Below, piece after piece: positions 57,199 through 64,000 of a DNA stretch of 64,000 bases (positions are counted from its first letter, which is position 1; the number at the start of each line of letters is the position of its first letter). The notes under the pieces are model-generated. The model was not told the origin of the DNA. It made no database searches and saw only the letters and a list, made by a program, of their open reading frames with translations. A program made the position numbers and the translations under genes. Source of the stretch: Actinoalloteichus_B caeruleus (GTDB lineage Bacteria; Actinomycetota; Actinomycetes; Mycobacteriales; Pseudonocardiaceae); the NCBI RefSeq assembly GCF_000718005.1, contig NZ_JODV01000013.1. One strand, written 5' to 3'.

Positions 57199-58857
57199 GT
57201 GAACCCAGGACCACGAGCGGTGCGCGCCGCCCGAGGCACCAACCTGACCGCCAGGAGCTGGAGCACCGAGGCCCCGCTGCGCATGCTGCACAACAACCTC
57301 GACCCCGAGGTCGCCGAACGCCCCAAGGACCTCGTCGTCTACGGCGGGACCGGCAGGGCCGCGCGGGACTGGGCCAGCTTCGACGCGATCACCCGCGAAC
57401 TGACGCGGCTCGACCAGGACGAGACGCTGCTCGTCCAGTCCGGGAAACCCGTCGGCGTCCTCCGCACCCACGAATGGGCTCCGCGGGTGTTGATCGCCAA
57501 CTCCAACCTCGTCGGGGACTGGGCGACCTGGCCCGAGTTCCGCCGCCTGGAACACCTCGGCCTGACGATGTACGGGCAGATGACCGCCGGGTCCTGGATC
57601 TACATCGGCACCCAGGGCATCCTTCAGGGCACCTACGAGACCTTCGCCGCCGTCGCCGCCAAACGCTTCGGCGGCAGCCTCGCCGGGACCCTGACCCTCA
57701 CCGCGGGGCTGGGTGGCATGGGCGGAGCCCAGCCACTGGCGGTCACGATGAACGGCGGCGTCGCCCTCGTCGTGGAAGCTGACCCGGCCCGGGCCCGCCG
57801 CCGGGTCGACACCCGGTACCTCGACGAGGTCGCCGACGACCTCGACGACGCCGTCCACCGGGTGCTCGCGGCGCGCCGGGAACGCCGCCCGCTCTCGGTC
57901 GGCCTGGTCGGCAACGCCGCCGAAGTGCTGCCCGAACTGCTGCGCCGCGGCGTGGACGTCGACATCGTCACCGACCAGACCTCCGCCCACGATCCGCTCT
58001 CCTACCTGCCCGCCGGCGTCGCCCTGGAGGAATGGACCGACTACGCCAGGGCCAAGCCCGACGAGTTCACCGATCGGGCCAGGGCGTCCATGACTGAGCA
58101 CGTGGCGGCCATGGTCGGCTTCCTCGACGCGGGGGCGGAGGTCTTCGACTACGGCAACTCGCTGCGGGGGGAGGCGCGGCTCGGAGGGTACGAACGAGCC
58201 TTCGACTTCCCGGGATTCGTCCCCGCCTACATCCGCCCCCTCTTCTGCGAGGGCCGAGGGCCGTTCCGCTGGGCCGCCCTCTCCGGGGACCCCGCCGACA
58301 TCGCCCGCACCGACCGGGCCGTCCTGGACCTGTTCCCCGACAACGAGCCCCTGGCCCGCTGGCTCCGGCTCGCCGGCGAACGCGTCGCCTTCCAGGGGCT
58401 CCCGGCCAGGATCTGCTGGCTGGGACAGGGGGAACGCGCCGAGGCCGGCGCCCTGTTCAACGACCTCGTCGCCACCGGGGAGGTCAGCGCGCCCCTCGTC
58501 CTCGGCCGTGACCACCTCGACACCGGCTCGGTGGCCTCCCCCTACCGGGAGACCGAGGGAATGCTCGACGGCTCCGACGCCATCGCGGACTGGCCCCTGC
58601 TCAACGCCCTGGTCAACACCGCCTCGGGCGCGACCTGGGTCTCCCTCCACCACGGAGGCGGGGTGGGCATGGGGCGGTCCCTGCACGCGGGCCAGGTCAC
58701 CGTCGCCGACGGCACGGAACTCGCCGGCCGCAAGCTGGAACGCGTGCTGACCAACGACCCCGCCACCGGTGTGCTCCGCCACGCCGACGCCGGCTACGCC
58801 AGGGCCGTCGAGGTGGCCGACCAGGCGTCGCTGCGCGTCCCCGTCCCGCGAGACTGA
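57199..58857 (+). CDS. hutU: Urocanate hydratase
   Basis: A 552-residue urocanase. It converts urocanate to 4-imidazolone-5-propionate with NAD+ as electrophile. Family features: MLHNNLDPEVAERP, VYGGTGRAARDW, GKPVGVLRTHEWAPRVLIANSNLVGDWATW, LTAGLGGMGGAQPLAVTMNGG, FDYGNSLRGEA, ARICWLGQGER with the conserved Cys, and GGGVGMGRSLHAGQV. GTG 57199 has GGAGGT 4 bases upstream. It follows hutH by 150 bases. Confidence 0.96.
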   Translation: MNPGPRAVRAARGTNLTARSWSTEAPLRMLHNNLDPEVAERPKDLVVYGGTGRAARDWASFDAITRELTRLDQDETLLVQSGKPVGVLRTHEWAPRVLIANSNLVGDWATWPEFRRLEHLGLTMYGQMTAGSWIYIGTQGILQGTYETFAAVAAKRFGGSLAGTLTLTAGLGGMGGAQPLAVTMNGGVALVVEADPARARRRVDTRYLDEVADDLDDAVHRVLAARRERRPLSVGLVGNAAEVLPELLRRGVDVDIVTDQTSAHDPLSYLPAGVALEEWTDYARAKPDEFTDRARASMTEHVAAMVGFLDAGAEVFDYGNSLRGEARLGGYERAFDFPGFVPAYIRPLFCEGRGPFRWAALSGDPADIARTDRAVLDLFPDNEPLARWLRLAGERVAFQGLPARICWLGQGERAEAGALFNDLVATGEVSAPLVLGRDHLDTGSVASPYRETEGMLDGSDAIADWPLLNALVNTASGATWVSLHHGGGVGMGRSLHAGQVTVADGTELAGRKLERVLTNDPATGVLRHADAGYARAVEVADQASLRVPVPRD

Positions 58858-58978
58858 CGGCCCGGCCGACCGCCGGGCGCACCAACTGGTGGACACGGAG
58901 GACGGACGGGAACGACGGCTGGATCTTGCCCGTCGGCGACCGTACCGTTCGAGAGGACGGCATGGGAGGGAGCGAGCC

Positions 58979-60205
58979 ATGGCGGAAGGTGCTACCGGCC
59001 TGCTGGCCGGGATCGAACGAGTGGGAATGGACCGCAGGCGGGGTGGTTTCTCCCGCCACGGCTTCGACTACGCGGAGATGGAACTGCGCGAGTGGTTCAG
59101 CGAACAGGCCGACCGCCGAGGCCTGGACGTCCGCCCCGACCGCAACGGCAACCTGTGGGCCTGGTGGGGACCACCAGGGCCCAACGCCATCGTCACCGGG
59201 AGCCACCTCGACTCGGTTCCCGGTGGCGGCGCGTTCGACGGTCCGCTCGGCGTGGCCTCGGCACTGGCGGCGGTGGACCTGCTGCGCGCCCGCGACCACG
59301 TACCCCGCCGCCCACTGGCGGTCGTCGTGTTCGCCGAGGAGGAAGGCGGCCGGTTCGGGGTGCCCTGCCTCGGTTCCCGACTGCTCACCGGGGGCATCGT
59401 CCCCAAGGACGCCGCCCGGCTGATGGACGGCAACGGCATGACCCTCGCCGAGGCGATGAGCGGTGCGGGCCTCGACCCGCAACGCATCGGTCGCGACGGC
59501 GAGGCACTGCGCCACATCGGCTGCTTCGTCGAACTCCACGTCGAACAGGGCCGAGGGCTCGTCGAACTCGACGCCCCGGTCGGACTGGCCACCTCGATCC
59601 TGGCCCACGGCCGGTGGCGGCTCACCTTCTTCGGCGAGGGCAACCACGCGGGCGCGACCCCGATGTCCGACCGCCGCGACCCGCTGGTCCCCGCAGCCCG
59701 GACCGTGCTGGCCGCGCGCCGCATCGGCGAATCCGTACCCGGCGCCCGCGCCACCGTCGGAAGGCTCAGCCCGAACCCCGGCGGGACCAACGTCATCTCC
59801 TCCAGCGCCGACCTCTGGTTGGACGCCAGAGCCGCCGACGACGCCGCCACCCGCGCCGTCGTCGAACAGGTCACCGCCGCCGCCAAGGACGCCGCCGCCG
59901 ACGAGGGCTGCGAGCTGCTGGTCGTCGAGGAGTCCTACGGCGGCCCCGTCACCTTCGACGAGGGACTCCGCCGAACCCTGTCCGCGACCCTCGGGGACGT
60001 TCCCGCGTTGCCGACCGGGGCCGGCCACGACGCCGGGATCCTCGCCGCCGAGGTGCCCACCGCCATGTTGTTCGTCCGCAACCCCACCGGGGTCAGCCAC
60101 GCACCGGCGGAGCACGCCGAACCCGCCGACTGCGAAGCGGGCGCCAGGGCGCTGGCCACCGTCCTCGGCCACCTGACGAGCACCACCGGGAGAACCCCGT
60201 GGTGA
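58979..60205 (+). CDS. M20-family amidohydrolase in the hut cluster
   Basis: A 408-residue zinc-dependent amidohydrolase of the allantoate amidohydrolase/N-carbamoyl amino acid hydrolase family. Metal ligands are visible: VTGSHLDSVPGGGAFDGPLGV, FAEEEGGRF, GCFVELHVEQGRGL and the C-terminal GVSHAPAEH. The lid domain has EGNHAGATPMSDRRDP and NPGGTNVIS. Its stop overlaps the hutF start by 4 bases. By context it most likely hydrolyses N-formyl-L-glutamate, which HutF makes and for which no HutG homologue is seen here. GGGAGGGA lies 9 bases before ATG 58979. Confidence 0.88.
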   Translation: MAEGATGLLAGIERVGMDRRRGGFSRHGFDYAEMELREWFSEQADRRGLDVRPDRNGNLWAWWGPPGPNAIVTGSHLDSVPGGGAFDGPLGVASALAAVDLLRARDHVPRRPLAVVVFAEEEGGRFGVPCLGSRLLTGGIVPKDAARLMDGNGMTLAEAMSGAGLDPQRIGRDGEALRHIGCFVELHVEQGRGLVELDAPVGLATSILAHGRWRLTFFGEGNHAGATPMSDRRDPLVPAARTVLAARRIGESVPGARATVGRLSPNPGGTNVISSSADLWLDARAADDAATRAVVEQVTAAAKDAAADEGCELLVVEESYGGPVTFDEGLRRTLSATLGDVPALPTGAGHDAGILAAEVPTAMLFVRNPTGVSHAPAEHAEPADCEAGARALATVLGHLTSTTGRTPW

Positions 60206-61542
60206 GGCGTTGGTGGGCGCCCTACGCGCTCGTCGGCAGCGAACTGCCCAGAGTGGAGTGGGGCGTCCTGTTCGAGGAGGACGACGGCCGCCTCACCAGG
60301 GTCGTCCCCGGCGTCGCCGCCCCTCCTGACGCCACCCGACTGACCGGGCTTGCCGTGCCGGGACTGGCCAACGCCCACTCGCACGCCTTCCACCGCGCCC
60401 TCCGGGGCCGCACCCACTTCCAGGGCGGGACGTTCTGGACCTGGCGACGCCAGATGTACTCGCTGGCGGAGCGGTTGGACCCCGACAGCTACCGCCGCCT
60501 CGCCCGCCTCGTCTACGCCGAGATGGCCCTCGCGGGGATCACCTCGGTCGGCGAGTTCCACTACCTGCACCACGACATCGGCGGCATCCGGTACGACGAC
60601 CAGAACGCCATGGGGCTCGCCCTGGTCGACGCCGCCCGGGAGGCGGGCCCGCGCATCACCCTCCTCGACACCTGCTACCTCACCGGCGGCATCGACAAAC
60701 CGTTGGAAGGGGTGCAGCTGCGGTTCGGCGACAACGACGCCCACGGGTGGGCCGTGCGGGCCGCCGACCTGGCCGGTCGACCCGAGACCGCCGCACCCGG
60801 AGTCCGGATCGGAGCCGCGATCCACTCCGTCCGCGCCGTCCCGGCCTCCGGCCTCCGCGTGGTCGCCGACTGGGCGACCAGCCACGGGGCCCCGCTGCAC
60901 GCCCACCTGTCCGAGCAGCGCGCCGAGAACGACATGTGCCGGGCCGCCCACGGCTGCACACCGACGGAGCTGCTGAGCCGGCACGGAGCCCTCGGCCCCG
61001 ACACCACCCTGGTGCACGCCACCCACCTCAGCGTGCCCGACATCACCGAACTCGGCGCCTCCGGCGCATCGGTCTGCCTGTGCCCCACCACCGAACAGGA
61101 CCTGGCGGACGGCATCGGTCCGGGCAGGGCACTCGCCGACGCCTGCGGCACCCCCGCCCTCGGCAGCGACGGGCACTCCGTGATCGACGTCTTCGCCGAG
61201 GCCAGGGCCGTGGAACTCCACGAACGTCTGCGAACGGAGACCCGCGGCCACTTCACACCGCAGGAACTGTGGAGCGCCGCGACATCCGCCGGGCACACGG
61301 CCCTGGGCTGGCCCGACGCGGGCTGGCTCGACACCGGGGCCCGCGCCGACATCGTCACCCTGGACCTCGACAGCGTGCGGCTGGCCGGCGTCGACCCCTC
61401 GGCGGCCATCCACGCCGCCACGGCCTCCGACGTCGTCGACGTCGTCATCGACGGCGAGCAGGTGGTCTCCGCCGGAATCCACCTGCGCGTACCCGACGTC
61501 AGCGCCGAGATGAGGGAGGTGATCGGTCAGCTGTGGGGGTGA
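60202..61542 (+). CDS. hutF: Formimidoylglutamate deiminase
   Basis: A 446-residue amidohydrolase-superfamily enzyme that deaminates N-formimidoyl-L-glutamate to N-formyl-L-glutamate. Metal and substrate motifs: GLANAHSHAFHRALRGRTH, GITSVGEFHYLHHD, APLHAHLSEQRAEND, LVHATHLS, CLCPTTEQDLADGIGP and LGSDGHSVIDVFAEAR. GTG 60202 overlaps the previous stop as GTGA, with GGGAG 9 bases upstream. Confidence 0.95.
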   Translation: MRRWWAPYALVGSELPRVEWGVLFEEDDGRLTRVVPGVAAPPDATRLTGLAVPGLANAHSHAFHRALRGRTHFQGGTFWTWRRQMYSLAERLDPDSYRRLARLVYAEMALAGITSVGEFHYLHHDIGGIRYDDQNAMGLALVDAAREAGPRITLLDTCYLTGGIDKPLEGVQLRFGDNDAHGWAVRAADLAGRPETAAPGVRIGAAIHSVRAVPASGLRVVADWATSHGAPLHAHLSEQRAENDMCRAAHGCTPTELLSRHGALGPDTTLVHATHLSVPDITELGASGASVCLCPTTEQDLADGIGPGRALADACGTPALGSDGHSVIDVFAEARAVELHERLRTETRGHFTPQELWSAATSAGHTALGWPDAGWLDTGARADIVTLDLDSVRLAGVDPSAAIHAATASDVVDVVIDGEQVVSAGIHLRVPDVSAEMREVIGQLWG

Positions 61543-61660
61543 GCCTGGCCGCGCCCGGACCCGTGCCGGACATGGCGCTCGGGGGCGCGCGAGCAGCAGC
61601 GACCCCGTGGCTGGCTGGCCAGGGCGGAACGGGTGACCGTGCGGAAGGGACGGAGCCGCC

Positions 61661-62821
61661 ATGAGCGCGACGCTGATCACCGGGATCGGCGAACTGACCA
61701 CCAACGACCCGGACCTGGGCCGCCCCTCGTCGTCGGCGGTCGTACTCGACGCGGACCGCGTCGCCTGGGTCGGGCCCGAGGACACCGCACCCGCGGCCGA
61801 CCTCCGCGTGGACGTGGAAGGCCGCGCCGTCCTCCCCGGCTGGGTGGACAGCCACACCCACCTCGTCTTCGCCGGGGACCGGACCGCGGAGTTCGAGGCC
61901 CGGATGGCCGGGGAGCCCTACCGGGCGGGGGGAATCGCGACCACCGTCGCCGCCACCCGGTCAGCCACCGACGACAGCCTGCGGGACACGCTGCGCCGCC
62001 ACCTCGCCGAAGCCGCCAGCCAGGGCACCACCTGCGTGGAGACCAAGACCGGCTACGGGCTGACCGTGGCCGACGAGGAACGGGCCGCGCGGATCGCCGC
62101 CGAACAGGCCGACGACGTCACCTTCCTCGGCGCGCACCTCGTCCCACCCGGCACCGGGGCGGCGGCCTACCTCGACCTCGTCACCGGACCGATGCTCGAG
62201 GCCGCCGCCCCGCACGTCCGCTGGGCCGACGTCTTCTGCGAGACCGGCGCCTTCGACCTCGACCAGTCACGCCGGGTGCTCGCCGCCGCCTCGGCACGCG
62301 GCCTCGGCCTGCGGGTCCACGGCAACCAACTGGGCCCCGGGCCAGGAGTGGAGCTCGCCGTCGAGGTGGGAGCGGCCAGCGTCGACCACTGCACCCACCT
62401 CAGCGGTGCCGACATCGACGCCCTCGCCGGCTCCGACACCGTCGCCACCCTGCTGCCCGCCTGCGACCTCTCCACCCGGCAACCACCCGCTCCCGCCAGG
62501 GAGCTCCTGGACGCCGGGGCGACCGTTGCCTTGGCCTCCAACTGCAACCCGGGGTCGTCCTACACGTCCTCCATGGCGTTCTGCGTGGCCACCGCCGTGC
62601 TGCAACTCGGCATGTCGGTCAGCGAGGCAGTGCGAGCGGCCACCTGGGGCGGTGCCAGGGCACTGCGCAGGGAGGCCGGGCCAGGGGCGGTGGGCGTCCT
62701 GCGGCCAGGGGCCAGGGCCGACGTGCACGTCCTGGACGCGCCCTCGGCCACCCACCTGGCCTACCGGCCAGGTGTTCCCCTCACCTGGGCCGTGTGGCGG
62801 AAGGGGCACCGCATCCGCTGA
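61661..62821 (+). CDS. hutI: Imidazolonepropionase
   Basis: A 386-residue amidohydrolase that opens imidazolonepropionate to formimidoylglutamate. Features: LPGWVDSHTHLVFAGDRTAEFEARMAGEPY (HTH metal ligands), ETKTGYGL, FLGAHLVPPG, RVHGNQLGPGPGVELAVE, ASVDHCTHLS and SNCNPGSS. In the last motif the residue expected to be the metal-ligand Asp (D in xDxNPG) is Asn294. GGAG lies before ATG 61661. It is the last gene of the hut cluster. Confidence 0.93.
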   Translation: MSATLITGIGELTTNDPDLGRPSSSAVVLDADRVAWVGPEDTAPAADLRVDVEGRAVLPGWVDSHTHLVFAGDRTAEFEARMAGEPYRAGGIATTVAATRSATDDSLRDTLRRHLAEAASQGTTCVETKTGYGLTVADEERAARIAAEQADDVTFLGAHLVPPGTGAAAYLDLVTGPMLEAAAPHVRWADVFCETGAFDLDQSRRVLAAASARGLGLRVHGNQLGPGPGVELAVEVGAASVDHCTHLSGADIDALAGSDTVATLLPACDLSTRQPPAPARELLDAGATVALASNCNPGSSYTSSMAFCVATAVLQLGMSVSEAVRAATWGGARALRREAGPGAVGVLRPGARADVHVLDAPSATHLAYRPGVPLTWAVWRKGHRIR

Positions 62822-62874
62822 ACGCGGGGGAGCGGCCGCGTGTGCTCCCGAGATCCCGCCGGGTACCAGGTCGC

Positions 62875-63057
62875 TCAGTCCGCGTCCTCGTCGCCGTCGT
62901 CCCGCGCGAGGTAGGTCGCCAGTCGCTCCACGGCATCCTCGAACCGCGGGTTCTCGTCGACGAAGGCACGCAGCCTGTCGGCGAGGTAGCCGAAGGACAC
63001 CTCCTCGTCGCCCCGGCGGTCCTCGAGTTCCTCGATCCCACGGTCGGTGAAGTACAT
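62875..63057 (-). CDS. DUF6104-type small protein
   Basis: A 60-residue acidic protein starting MYFTDRGIEELEDRRGDEEVS, with a mid-segment LADRLRAFVDENPRFEDAVERLATYLAR. This matches a small conserved actinobacterial family (DUF6104) of unknown function. GGAGG lies 5 bases before ATG 63057. It has no signal peptide and faces the hut cluster. Confidence 0.85.
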   Translation of the reverse strand: MYFTDRGIEELEDRRGDEEVSFGYLADRLRAFVDENPRFEDAVERLATYLARDDGDEDAD

Positions 63058-63305
63058 CGCTGCCTCCTGGACAGCCCGCGAAGCGCATCTTCGAGTACGG
63101 GTGAACGCACCGGCCTCCAGGGCCGGTCACGTCGGCCACTGGCACGGCTCGCGGCACACGGGGTGCGGGTGCGCCCTCGCAAGATACAGCTCCGACCCGG
63201 GGGACCGCGGGAAGACCGCCGAAGGGCGCACCGCTGCTCCTGACCCGAGGGAGGAACGCCACCGTTCCCCCAGTCCTCGCGGTTCCCGCGCCGGGGAGAA
63301 ACGAA

Positions 63306-63338
63306 GGGGGCGGGCGTCCACGCTGGACACCCGCCCCC
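63306..63338 (-). terminator. Terminator of the EspG-like gene
   Basis: A 15-base-pair stem with one internal mismatch (63306-63320 with 63324-63338), 3-base loop, 17 bases beyond the stop of the minus-strand gene. No U tract. Confidence 0.7.
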
Positions 63339-63354
63339 CGTTCCGCCGGTTCCC

Positions 63355-64000
63355 TCAGGTGGTCACCGAGGTGATCAGTTCCTGGATCCGCCCGGCCATC
63401 CGAGTCCGGTCGGTGGGGGCCATGGCGAACCAGGGCCTTCCCTGACCGTCGGGCTTGTGCTGCAACAGGTACCGGCCGATGGAGGTGTCCAACACGTCGA
63501 CCCGGTAGGCCGACCGGGTGGTCTTGCCCGCCAGCCGGTTGAAGGAGCGCGTGCTGAACTCCCCGTACCGGAGGCGTTCGCTGGTCAGGACCTCGGCGAT
63601 GAACTCCGCCTCCCCGGGACGCATCCCGTGGGAGGTCAGGGAGGCGCGAAGCCCGCCAGGTCCGGGGGACGCGTTCGCCGTCGCCTTCTCGATCAGATCC
63701 GAGGGGCAGCTCACCGACTGCCCCTTGCCCGGGCGGTGCTCGGGAAGGAGGCTCGCCGCCACGTGCGCCAGACCGGTGGGGCGTACCGCCTCCAGCACCA
63801 GCTCCTTCTCCTCGCGGGGAGCGTTCTCGGGGCCGGACTGCATGGCCAGCACCGCGAAATCACCGCTCGCCGCGATCACCGCGTCGATGCCGTTCTCCCG
63901 GTCGGTTTGGAGCAGTGCCCAGACCGCGAGTGGTGGCCGGGCGAGGATCTGGAACGCGTCCTCCAGGAACGGGTCGAGGTCACCGTGCCGGACCAGGCCC
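63355..64000 (-). CDS. EspG-like ESX secretion-associated protein, N-terminus outside window
   Basis: The C-terminal 215 residues of a gene that continues past base 64000; the frame is open to the edge. EspG-type features include FLEDAFQILARPPLAVWALLQ, the central strand region, and the C-terminal GRYLLQHKPDGQGRPWFAMAPTDRTRMAGRIQELI. EspG proteins are cytosolic chaperones of type VII (ESX) substrates in mycobacteria and relatives. Whether an ESX locus or PE/PPE-like partners lie outside cannot be seen. Confidence 0.75.
   Translation of the reverse strand, partial: GLVRHGDLDPFLEDAFQILARPPLAVWALLQTDRENGIDAVIAASGDFAVLAMQSGPENAPREEKELVLEAVRPTGLAHVAASLLPEHRPGKGQSVSCPSDLIEKATANASPGPGGLRASLTSHGMRPGEAEFIAEVLTSERLRYGEFSTRSFNRLAGKTTRSAYRVDVLDTSIGRYLLQHKPDGQGRPWFAMAPTDRTRMAGRIQELITSVTT

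Noticed and set aside
58909..58934. GGAAC-N18-GTC upstream of the M20 amidohydrolase as a SigH promoter
   Set aside because: The -10 part is GTC rather than GTT; it is a near miss within a catabolic cluster with no stress link.

Overview
The window is about 64 kb of very GC-rich DNA, densely coded, with many GTG starts and 4-base ATGA/GTGA-type gene overlaps. Its gene content (mtrA-mtrB-lpqB, whiB1, sigH with a zinc anti-sigma factor, pdtaS, bL37, an EspG-like protein) indicates an actinomycete. A member of the Pseudonocardiaceae fits best, but genus cannot be fixed from this sequence. As I recall the Mycobacterium tuberculosis map, much of the first 41 kb follows the Rv3248c to Rv3214 neighbourhood, with insertions. 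It is core chromosome, not a mobile island. I found no tRNA, rRNA, CRISPR array, insertion sequence or integrase.

Layout. 1-7.1 kb: tail of a cation efflux transporter, an APC amino acid permease, a large membrane protein with a lipase-type Ser motif, and ahcY. 7.1-8.07 kb: a long stretch with no convincing gene. 8.07-19.1 kb: tmk, an unknown gene, mtrA-mtrB-lpqB (envelope and cell-cycle two-component system), a ComF-like phosphoribosyltransferase, hpf (ribosome hibernation) and secA. 19.1-27.3 kb: DUF6459 protein, small HAD hydrolase, SpoU methyltransferase, WS/DGAT acyltransferase with DUF6912 protein, P5C dehydrogenase and two convergent lipoproteins. 27.4-32.8 kb: aroA-rsgA operon, divergent from two tandem SRAP proteins and an alpha/beta hydrolase, then YbaK. 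33-37 kb: sigH-rshA, bL37, a 71-residue biotinyl protein, pdtaS and whiB1. 37.1-43 kb: lipid kinase, membrane protein, two GNATs, histidine phosphatase, RmlC-like epimerase and malic enzyme. 43-46.4 kb: a PAS/GGDEF/EAL protein. 46.5-51.7 kb: a BpsA-like polyamine synthase facing a four-gene glycine betaine/choline-type ABC operon. 51.8-53.6 kb: two secreted proteins. 54.5-62.8 kb: a histidine-utilisation cluster (iclR < > hutH hutU amidohydrolase hutF hutI). 62.8-64 kb: DUF6104 protein and the C-terminal part of an EspG-like protein.

How parts work together. A redox/heat sigma factor (SigH) with its anti-sigma factor sits in the window. Sequences matching the SigH/SigR promoter pattern GGAAY-N18-GTT lie before sigH itself, hpf and the c-di-GMP protein, which suggests a local stress regulon. 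Two near-perfect CRP-type sites precede whiB1. The hut cluster converts histidine to urocanate, imidazolonepropionate, formimidoylglutamate and formylglutamate; an M20-family amidohydrolase inside it is the obvious candidate for the missing deformylase step.

The most unusual points are a tandem SRAP pair in which one copy has lost two active-site residues, a 16-codon apparently leaderless leader ORF overlapping the TTG start of the ABC ATPase, and active-site substitutions in the WS/DGAT, HutI and BpsA-like proteins. I found no clearly novel multi-gene system.
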